NCBI GenBank assembly: GCA_002432545.1
Contig: DJFR01000122.1
Coordinates: forward strand, 24,786 to 42,454
Direction of reading: 5' to 3'
DNA: 17,669 nt
Source of the DNA: Flammeovirgaceae bacterium UBA5867
Lineage (GTDB): Bacteria > Bacteroidota > Bacteroidia > Cytophagales > Cyclobacteriaceae
Under the pieces are notes generated by a model, which did not search any database, was not told the origin of the DNA, and saw only the letters and a list, made by a program, of their open reading frames with translations. Shown piece after piece: positions 1 to 6,509 of the stretch. Position 1 is the first letter of the stretch, and each line of letters opens with the position of its first letter. Made by a program: the position numbers and the translations under genes.

Positions 1-1757
1 GGATTACGCTGTAGCAGATATATAGCGTTACGACCGGACAGCCATATATCCTGCTCATTGATACAGTTAATGTGTACGATATCATCATCGATCCTTACCG
101 AAGCAGCGACAGACCATTTGTCGTTCTTCGCTGCAAATATTTTCAGGGTATGATTATCTGTAAAGGAGAATATCTCGTTGAGCGAAGCATTGTACGAGAA
201 CACCAGCGTATTGTCGCTATCAATACGATTGGCCGCTTTATTCTTTACCTCGAATAACCCCCCGGTGCCACCCGACAGCAAGCTGTTTTTAAGATGTCGT
301 ATACTGCTGCTCTTTCCGGTGAAACCCGCTACCGCTTTATAGGTATAGCGAATCGATTTCAACTGGCGATGCCGCTCAAAAATAGTTTTGGGTTTGCGTG
401 AAAAAATGCGCTGCAGAAAAGTATCCTTTCGCTTGGCAGGCTCCGCAGGTTTCTCCGAGGCATCTTCAACCACAGCTTGTTTCTCCTTCTCTTCCTCCTC
501 CTCGCGCGCTTTCTTCTTCTTCGACTTTAAAAATGAAAAAGGCTTGTGTTTTGTCTTTGTATTTTCGGTGGCTGATTTTGCAGGCTGCGTAATTACAGGC
601 TCTGCTATTTTTGTAACCGTTCGTTTATCGTTCGCTTTCCTGGGGACTCCTTTCACCTCTACCCGCTGAAGCGTTGTCTGAAAACTTTTAGCTTCTTCCA
701 GGTAGAACATTCCGGTGCTGGTACCTATATATACTGTATTTTCAAAAGGCATTACGGCCAGCAGATTTCCTTCTATACCGGGGAAGTTTGAAAAACAACG
801 AAAAGGCAGATCAGGTGCAATGCGTGTAAAGCCATACTCATGAGCAACCCATACTCCTTTATCGCGATCGCTGCCCAATGCATATACCTCATTATCGGGC
901 AAACCGGTATGGTAGTTAACGATCTTATCAATCATACCCGTAGTAGCATTGAGAAACACCACGCCACCGCGCAGTGTACCAATAGCAATAAGATTATTAC
1001 TTACCCAGCTACACGCTGTCAGTTCCGATTGCTCAATATACCCATCGTCCTTCGGGTATATCCGCGATGCTTTGCCCTGACGTAGCCAGTAAAGTTCATT
1101 GCGATCGGTACCGATCAAACTGATAGCTTTATTACCCGGATGATCTGCAGCAAACAATATCCACGCGTTCCGTGGGCATGCCGTTACGGCCCCCTTTAGC
1201 TTACCCCCCTGCAAAGTATATATATTCTTGTCTTGCGTTTGCAACAAAAGCTTTCCGGACAGTATAAATATATTAACGAAATCATTATTGGCAGGAGCCT
1301 GAACCTGGCTGACAATCTTTTTTGATTCGTGGTATATATAGAGCATTTTATTACTCAGAAACAAAATACTGTCTTCGCGCTGCTCAATGCGAACGATACC
1401 TTCAATCGGCGCTTTATTGAATAACGAAATATAGGATGCCGTTGAAAAGCCGGCTACATTCTGCAGGTAACCAAAGCCTGTTTTACCGGCTACATATACC
1501 CGGTTTTGTGTGGTGATGTGAACATCATAAACGGAGCCGTTACATGAAACAAGATCCCAGTTATGCCCGTCATACCGCAGCACACCACCCTTGTTGGCAA
1601 TATAGATCAGGCCATTGCTATCTTGCGCGACATCAAAATTTACTGGATCGTAACGACTATCATCGTATTTGTGATGCGTCAAAAAATAATCACCTTCCTG
1701 TGCCAGGCATACTGAATGAAAAAACACCAACAGGAACAATGCTATATGCAGCTTCAT
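1..1757 (-). CDS. Secreted two-component-regulator propeller sensor (3' end beyond the window)
   Basis: Reading the minus strand from the ATG at 1755-1757 gives 585 uninterrupted residues, still open at base 1. Residues 1-19 form a typical signal peptide (MKLHIALFLLVFFHSVCLA, cleavage before QEGD), so the protein is exported. The next segment, with FDVAQDSNGLIYIANKGGVL and then RYDGHNW, is the first blade signature of the Bacteroidota reg_prop/triple-tyrosine sensor family. A second clear repeat is TGLPDNEVYAL...GVWVAHEYGFTRI at about 284-313. Further blades run to about 360 and resume near 467. Between them, at about 371-466, lies a lysine/glutamate-rich stretch (KSKKKK, EEEEEKEK), which is odd inside a periplasmic propeller. 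An AGAGG lies 5-10 bases before the ATG. Relatives usually continue into a Y_Y_Y domain, a membrane helix and either a histidine kinase or a LuxR-type domain. Which applies here cannot be seen. It diverges from the kinase operon at 2205. Confidence 0.85.
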   Translation of the reverse strand, partial: MKLHIALFLLVFFHSVCLAQEGDYFLTHHKYDDSRYDPVNFDVAQDSNGLIYIANKGGVLRYDGHNWDLVSCNGSVYDVHITTQNRVYVAGKTGFGYLQNVAGFSTASYISLFNKAPIEGIVRIEQREDSILFLSNKMLYIYHESKKIVSQVQAPANNDFVNIFILSGKLLLQTQDKNIYTLQGGKLKGAVTACPRNAWILFAADHPGNKAISLIGTDRNELYWLRQGKASRIYPKDDGYIEQSELTACSWVSNNLIAIGTLRGGVVFLNATTGMIDKIVNYHTGLPDNEVYALGSDRDKGVWVAHEYGFTRIAPDLPFRCFSNFPGIEGNLLAVMPFENTVYIGTSTGMFYLEEAKSFQTTLQRVEVKGVPRKANDKRTVTKIAEPVITQPAKSATENTKTKHKPFSFLKSKKKKAREEEEEKEKQAVVEDASEKPAEPAKRKDTFLQRIFSRKPKTIFERHRQLKSIRYTYKAVAGFTGKSSSIRHLKNSLLSGGTGGLFEVKNKAANRIDSDNTLVFSYNASLNEIFSFTDNHTLKIFAAKNDKWSVAASVRIDDDIVHINCINEQDIWLSGRNAIYLLQRN

Positions 1758-1935
1758 CTCAACCTCTTTTACGTCCCGGAAATCCAGTTACTATAATAGA
1801 TTCAGCACCAGCTTACATCCAGGTAAACTCAATAGCAAGGCAGGTGTTTTTCTAAAGATCAAAAGTAGCGTATAGCTAAAAATGGCTCTGTCCTAATTGA
1901 TCAGGAAGAGCATGTACATAAAATATAGAGATTTA

Positions 1936-1955
1936 TATCCGTAATTATACGGATA
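1936..1955. promoter_or_regulatory. Perfect inverted repeat, operator candidate
   Basis: The arms TATCCGTA (1936-1943) and TACGGATA (1948-1955) are exact reverse complements around a 4-base ATTA spacer. The 20-bp symmetric site lies about 180 bases upstream of the propeller start and about 250 upstream of the kinase start. It fits a dimeric regulator site in form. No regulator is assigned, and chance in AT-rich DNA cannot be excluded. Confidence 0.35.
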
Positions 1956-2045
1956 CAAGCCTTACACGAAACTGCTTTCTTGCATTAGTTTAATATGAAA
2001 ATTCAAACCAACTGCGGCCTATATACTATAAAAATACAGTGACAC

Positions 2046-2053
2046 TATATTTG
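2046..2053 (+). promoter_or_regulatory. Candidate -7 promoter element for the kinase operon
   Basis: TATATTTG matches the Bacteroidota primary sigma-factor -7 consensus TAnnTTTG exactly. I see no good -33 TTTG at the expected distance upstream, so the call is tentative. If used, transcription would start near 2058-2060, giving a leader of about 145 bases that contains the 2070-2095 hairpin. Confidence 0.35.
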
Positions 2054-2069
2054 GATTAGACCATCATTA

Positions 2070-2095
2070 CGCTTATCTTATTATTAAGATAAGCG
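2070..2095. promoter_or_regulatory. 26-bp perfect inverted repeat upstream of the kinase operon
   Basis: The arms CGCTTATCTTA (2070-2080) and TAAGATAAGCG (2085-2095) pair over all 11 positions around a TTAT loop. It lies 109 bases before the ATG of the triple-PAS kinase and just after the candidate promoter. That position would suit an operator or a leader-RNA hairpin. It has no following T-run, and no gene ends just upstream on either strand, so it is not an obvious terminator. Confidence 0.45.
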
Positions 2096-2204
2096 CGTTA
2101 GCCAGATCACCGCGGAAGCGTTCATGCATTTCTGCAGCGATCATGTATAGCTGTTTAAATGGTTCTGTTCTAAAGGCCGTGGTTATTTAACATTTGTTGT
2201 TGTA

Positions 2205-4046
2205 ATGGAATTGTTCGCTAATAAAAAGCCAGATCACGTACAAGCGATTTTAGCTTCTATTGTTGATTATACCGATGACGCTATCTTCAGTAGCTCCCTG
2301 GAAGGGACTATTACAAGTTGGAACAATGGTGCAGAAAAGCTTTTCGGGTTTTCAAAAGAAGAAGCACTGGGTAAACCTATTTCACTTATACTTCCTGCCG
2401 ACCGCATCACTGAAAATGAAACGCTTACAGTACGGTTGAATAAAGGAGAAGCCATTGACCATTTCGAAACAGAACGACTGCGAAAGGATGGCAAACTGGT
2501 ATATATATCATTAACAGTTTCACCTCTTAAAGATGCGCAGAACAACATTACCGGCATCGGACAGATTGCCCGTGATTTTACCAAACACCGAAAGTCGCGG
2601 GAAACATTCAAGGCATTGCTCGAATCAGCACCCGATGCCATGGTAATTGTAGGGAATGATGGCAAGATCCAAATGGTAAATGCACAAACCGAAAAAATAT
2701 TTTTGTATAAACGCACCGAGCTTATCGGTAACATGGTTGAGATACTTATTCCGCAGCGGTATACTCAAAATCATCCGAGCCATCGTTCCAGCTTCTTCAG
2801 CGATCCGCGTGTGCGCGGTATGGGTATAGGACTTGAGCTATATGGCAAACGAAAAGACAATACCGAGTTTCCGGTAGAGATCAGCCTGAGCCCGCTGGAG
2901 ACAGAGACCGGTATAGTAGCACTCGCAGCTATACGTGACGTTTCACTTCGAAAAAAATCGGAGGAGAAATTCAAAGCACTACTCGAGTCTGCGCCTGATG
3001 CCATGGTGATTGTAGGACAGGACGGAAAAATACAAATGGTAAATGCGCAGGTACGAAATATATTTCAGTTTGAGCGAACAGAAATTGAAGGACAACCGAT
3101 CGAGATTCTTATACCACAGCGTTACCACCAGGCACATCCACAACATCGCAAGAGTTTCTTCAGCGATCCGCGAGTACGCAGCATGGGTATAGGACTGGAA
3201 TTGTTTGGCAGACGAAAGGACGGTGTTGAATTTCCGGTGGAGATCAGTTTGAGTCCGCTTGAGACAGAAGAAGGAACGCTTGCATTAGCCGCGATACGCG
3301 ATATCACGGGAAGAAAAAAATCAGAATACAAGATTCAGCAACTCAACCGTGAACTGGAAGAACATATCGTTGAGCTTGAATCTTTTTCATACTCCGTATC
3401 GCACGACTTGCGCGCCCCGTTGCGCGCCATCGATGGCTTCATTGCCATGTTCATGGACAAATTTCAGGATGATGTTGATCCGGAAGGCAAACGACTGCTC
3501 GGCAATATTCGCAGAAATGTTACCAAGATGAGCAATCTCATCAATGATTTGCTGATGCTCTCGCGCATTGGTGCAAAAGATATAGACCAGACGCAAATCA
3601 ACATGAAAACTTTAGTAAATTCGGTTCTGGATGAATTCAGGGAAACGCATAGTCACGCAACGGTACAGGTAGGCGATCTTCATCCAACATCCGGAGACAT
3701 CGCATTGATGAGACAGGTTTTTCTGAATCTTATCTCCAATGCCTTTAAATATTCTTCCAAGAAAGAACAACCACATATTGAGATCGGGTCGGTTGAAAGC
3801 AAGGGTGAAATTCAATATTACGTAAGAGACAATGGTGTTGGTTTCGACATGGAATACTACAACAAACTGTTTGGTGTATTTCAGCGACTTCACAGTCCGC
3901 AGGATTACAACGGTACCGGTGTGGGGCTTGCCATTGTAAAACGTGTTATAACCCGTCATGGCGGACACGTTTGGGCAGAAGGCAAAGAAGGTGAAGGTGC
4001 TACTTTTTATTTTTCATTAAATACAACAACCCATGGAGCAAGCTGA
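2205..4046 (+). CDS. Cytoplasmic triple-PAS sensor histidine kinase
   Basis: The protein has 613 residues and no signal peptide or membrane helix. PAS1 is at about 12-130, PAS2 at 135-255, PAS3 at 256-376, and a short coiled linker (IQQLNRELEEHIVELESF) leads to the kinase core. The H box is SYSVSHDLRAPLRAIDGF with phospho-acceptor H400. The ATPase domain shows the N box (LNLISNAFKYS, N512), G1 (DNGVGF, 542-547), an F box near LFGVFQ (555-560) and G2 (GTGVGLAIVKR, 570-580). PAS2 and PAS3 are a tandem duplication, each with a His (H190, H311) at the FixL/DosP haem-ligand position. The SHDLRAPLR core resembles phytochrome-type kinases, which usually pair with Rcp1-like regulators, and the next gene is one. 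The kinase presumably autophosphorylates H400 on a cytoplasmic signal. The ATG has no clear Shine-Dalgarno sequence. Confidence 0.93.
   Translation: MELFANKKPDHVQAILASIVDYTDDAIFSSSLEGTITSWNNGAEKLFGFSKEEALGKPISLILPADRITENETLTVRLNKGEAIDHFETERLRKDGKLVYISLTVSPLKDAQNNITGIGQIARDFTKHRKSRETFKALLESAPDAMVIVGNDGKIQMVNAQTEKIFLYKRTELIGNMVEILIPQRYTQNHPSHRSSFFSDPRVRGMGIGLELYGKRKDNTEFPVEISLSPLETETGIVALAAIRDVSLRKKSEEKFKALLESAPDAMVIVGQDGKIQMVNAQVRNIFQFERTEIEGQPIEILIPQRYHQAHPQHRKSFFSDPRVRSMGIGLELFGRRKDGVEFPVEISLSPLETEEGTLALAAIRDITGRKKSEYKIQQLNRELEEHIVELESFSYSVSHDLRAPLRAIDGFIAMFMDKFQDDVDPEGKRLLGNIRRNVTKMSNLINDLLMLSRIGAKDIDQTQINMKTLVNSVLDEFRETHSHATVQVGDLHPTSGDIALMRQVFLNLISNAFKYSSKKEQPHIEIGSVESKGEIQYYVRDNGVGFDMEYYNKLFGVFQRLHSPQDYNGTGVGLAIVKRVITRHGGHVWAEGKEGEGATFYFSLNTTTHGAS
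2607..3332 (+). repeat. In-frame tandem duplication of a PAS domain (2 x 363 bp)
   Basis: Bases 2607-2969 and 2970-3332 encode adjacent 121-residue units that align without gaps. By eye about 93 of 121 residues are identical, including FKALLESAPDAMVIVG, FFSDPRVR, MGIGLEL and EFPVEISLSPLE. The differences cluster in the segment after VNAQ and around the conserved HPxHR motif. Confidence 0.9.
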
Positions 4047-4485
4047 TCGTGTAGAAGTATTATTAGTAGAAGACAACCCGGATGATGCAGAGCTCACCAT
4101 GCATGCGCTCAAGCTCGGTGACAGTAAAATAAATCTGTTACACCTCAATGATGGAGCTGAAGCGCTGAACTTTGTGTTCGCAAAAAAAAGCTTTGAGAAC
4201 AAGCGCATACAAAATGATTTGAAACTGGTGTTGCTCGATTTGAAGCTTCCGAAAATTGATGGTCTTGAAATTCTGAAACGAATTCGTGAAGATGAACGAA
4301 CGCGTACCCTGCCCGTTGTAATACTGACATCGTCACGCGAAAAGAAAGACATTGCAGCGGCCTATAGCCTGGGCGTTAACAGCTATGTTGTGAAGCCGGT
4401 GGAGTTTGAATTTTATATGCACGTAGTTAAGACACTTACCTTATACTGGAATACTATAAATGAAAAGCCCATAGGACAGATCTGA
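4033..4485 (+). CDS. Rcp1-like single-domain response regulator
   Basis: The protein is 150 residues, a single receiver domain with no output domain. The acidic pocket is LLVEDNPDD (E13, D14), the phospho-acceptor D69 lies in VLLDLKLPKIDG, the conserved Thr is T99 in VVILTS, and the conserved Lys is K121 in VVKPVEF. The long loop between beta-2 and beta-3 (FAKKSFENKRIQNDLK) is typical of Rcp1-type partners of phytochrome-like and PAS kinases. The start lies 14 bases inside the preceding kinase gene, and the next gene begins one base after the stop, so the three are almost certainly co-transcribed and translationally coupled. The likely donor is H400 of the upstream kinase. The receiver may act by protein contact or pass phosphate onward. 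Confidence 0.94.
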   Translation: MEQADRVEVLLVEDNPDDAELTMHALKLGDSKINLLHLNDGAEALNFVFAKKSFENKRIQNDLKLVLLDLKLPKIDGLEILKRIREDERTRTLPVVILTSSREKKDIAAAYSLGVNSYVVKPVEFEFYMHVVKTLTLYWNTINEKPIGQI

Positions 4486-4486
4486 C

Positions 4487-6388
4487 ATGAACACAACCGC
4501 AAGTCCGCATCCGGAAATTGTTCTTGTTGAACAAAATGATCATGATTCTGAAATGATCACCGGTATACTTGCGCGAAACAGCATTCACAACAACACGGTA
4601 CGCCTTAAAAATGGTGATGAACTGCTGGACTTGTTATTCGCTCGTGGCATTTATGAACAGTCTCCGCTTAAACATTTACCTAAAGTAATTCTGATGGATG
4701 TAAATCTTCCTACCATCAGCGGACTGGAAGTACTCAAACAATTACGTAACAACAAGGCAACCCGCAATATCCCGGTGATGGTATTCACCTCGGACGAAAG
4801 CGAAAACGAGATATTCGAAAAATACAAACTTGGTGTTACTGCCTATATTCATAAAAAGCTCGACTTCGAAAAATTTGAAGAAGCGTTGCTCCAGGTACAG
4901 CTATACCTGAAGACCTATCGCATTTTAATACTGGAAGATAATCCGGATGATGCCGAGTTACTGCTATATCAGATTGCCTCGTTTAACATTCAACTCGTTT
5001 CCAAAATTGCCAGTAATAAAGAAGAGTATATTGCCGCAGTTGAAAATTTTGATCCGGATGTAGTAATAGCCGACTTTAATATACCGCCCAACTTCGATGC
5101 GATACAGGCGATACGGATACTTCGCAAGAAAAATCCCCGCGTTCCATTCATTCTTATCTCCGGGGGACTGACAGAAGAATTTGCTGCCGGTTGTTTGAGC
5201 GAAGGTATAGATGACTACCTGCTAAAATCAAACCTGAAGCGGTTCCCGATCAGTCTCACCAACATGTTGCGCAAAAAGAAAGCAGAAGATGAAAAGGAGC
5301 TTGCGCTTCAGATGCTACGTGAAAGTGAAGAGCGCTATCGTAAAATTATTGAGACAGCACAGGAAGGTATATGGGTACTCGATGCACACAACCAGACTAT
5401 ATTTGTTAACAGGCGCCTGGCCGAAATGCTGGAGTATTCTGAAGAAGAAATGATCACACGATCGTTCTTCGGTTTTATGGACCACGATGATCGCGCGCGC
5501 TCCATTGAGCATTTCAAGAAACTCGGCAAGGGTAAAAAGATATCACTGGAAATAAAACTGAACTCGAAGACTGGCAAAAAAGTGTGGACTTCCATATCCG
5601 GTAACCCGCTCTATAATAACGAAGGCAAATATACCGGGGCGTTTGGAATGATAACCGATATAACTGCACTAATGACAGTGCAATTTAGTCTTGAATCGAA
5701 GATCACCGAGTTGAATGCATTTCTCTATCACACTTCACATGTGTTACGCGGCCCTGTATCCTCTGCGCGGGGATTAATCAATGTTTTGAAGATGATCTCG
5801 CAGGACACTGAAGAGCAGGAGTTTCTGAAAATGCTTGACGACTGTAACGTAGATATGATTACGATACTCGAAGAGCTGACCCGTATCTCTACACTATACT
5901 ATAACCCGATCATTCACGACAAAATTGATTTTGAAGAAATAGCGCGCGAAGCGCAACGCGATCTGCAGCACTTACCCAACAGCGAGCGAACTGTACTAAC
6001 CGTACACCAGGACAGTGATATTGCTTTTCACAGCGACCCGTTTATTATCAAACCTATATTTTATTGTCTCATTAAAAATTCGATGACCTATATCGATGAT
6101 ACCCGGGAATGCCGGATCAACATTACCGTAACACGCGAGAATAACAAAACGAGAATAGAAGTATCAGACAATGGCGATGGTATACCACCCGAATTTTTGC
6201 CACGCGTATTCGATATGTTCTACCGTGCTCATAAAAAAGCCAGAGGCCCGGGATTGGGCCTCTATATAGTCAGACATATTGTAGAAAAATTACATGGAAC
6301 TGTAGGTATACAAAGCAAGCAAGGTGAAGGCACTACCGTTTCAATACGACTCCCCGTTACTGTTCCCCACCCGGTTGCAACGGTATAG
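4487..6388 (+). CDS. REC-REC-PAS histidine kinase (response-regulator-fused kinase)
   Basis: The protein has 633 residues and no membrane segment. REC1 (about 9-140) resembles the preceding regulator: D71 in ILMDVNLP and T101 are kept, but the acidic pocket reads VEQND (E15, Q16) and the usual Lys-Pro is K123-K124. REC2 (about 145-265) has a complete pocket (LILEDNPDD, E150 and D151), D196 in VIADFNIP, S225 and K247. A PAS domain follows at about 282-395. The kinase core has H418 in YHTSHVLRGPVSSARGL, N531 (IKNSMTY), G1 DNGDG (561-565) and G2 GPGLGLYIVRH (587-597). The H box lacks the usual acidic residue after His. Two N-terminal receivers imply that phosphorylation state is an input to this kinase. 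The likely sources are the upstream triple-PAS kinase or the kinase itself. It is last in the operon. Confidence 0.93.
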   Translation: MNTTASPHPEIVLVEQNDHDSEMITGILARNSIHNNTVRLKNGDELLDLLFARGIYEQSPLKHLPKVILMDVNLPTISGLEVLKQLRNNKATRNIPVMVFTSDESENEIFEKYKLGVTAYIHKKLDFEKFEEALLQVQLYLKTYRILILEDNPDDAELLLYQIASFNIQLVSKIASNKEEYIAAVENFDPDVVIADFNIPPNFDAIQAIRILRKKNPRVPFILISGGLTEEFAAGCLSEGIDDYLLKSNLKRFPISLTNMLRKKKAEDEKELALQMLRESEERYRKIIETAQEGIWVLDAHNQTIFVNRRLAEMLEYSEEEMITRSFFGFMDHDDRARSIEHFKKLGKGKKISLEIKLNSKTGKKVWTSISGNPLYNNEGKYTGAFGMITDITALMTVQFSLESKITELNAFLYHTSHVLRGPVSSARGLINVLKMISQDTEEQEFLKMLDDCNVDMITILEELTRISTLYYNPIIHDKIDFEEIAREAQRDLQHLPNSERTVLTVHQDSDIAFHSDPFIIKPIFYCLIKNSMTYIDDTRECRINITVTRENNKTRIEVSDNGDGIPPEFLPRVFDMFYRAHKKARGPGLGLYIVRHIVEKLHGTVGIQSKQGEGTTVSIRLPVTVPHPVATV

Positions 6389-6390
6389 CT

Positions 6391-6410
6391 AAAGTAGCTG
6401 TGAGCTTTTT
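6391..6410 (+). terminator. Weak terminator candidate after the plus-strand operon
   Basis: AGCT-GTG-AGCT (6396-6406) followed by TTTT lies just after the TAG of the REC-REC-PAS kinase, in the 121-bp gap between converging operons. The stem is only 4 bp with a few partial extensions, so the call is weak. Confidence 0.25.
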
Positions 6411-6509
6411 AGTTGCCAGTTTCAAAGGAATATATACTATACTTGCAAACAATACCAGCATTTACCAGTAGCCAGCAGCCTGCAGCCAGTAACCTTACGT
6501 TCTTCTTCG

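Larger units (their letters stand above)
1758..2204. other. Divergent intergenic region
   Basis: This AT-rich stretch of 447 bases separates the divergent propeller gene and the kinase operon. I see no credible gene in it. It holds two perfect inverted repeats (1936-1955 and 2070-2095) and a -7 promoter candidate at 2046-2053, listed separately. The remainder shows nothing I can assign. Confidence 0.8.

Noticed and set aside
478..534. Polypyrimidine tract, possible triplex-forming DNA
   Set aside because: The tract is interrupted and follows directly from Lys (AAR) and Glu (GAR) codons in the propeller gene, so no separate structural role is needed.
388..669. 93-codon plus-strand frame rich in Ser and Phe
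   Set aside because: It is the complement of the charged Lys/Glu stretch of the propeller gene, which itself continues in frame from a signal peptide through both sides.
1544..1855. 103-codon plus-strand frame overlapping the propeller start
   Set aside because: It runs opposite to the signal peptide and first blade of the propeller gene and has no family features.
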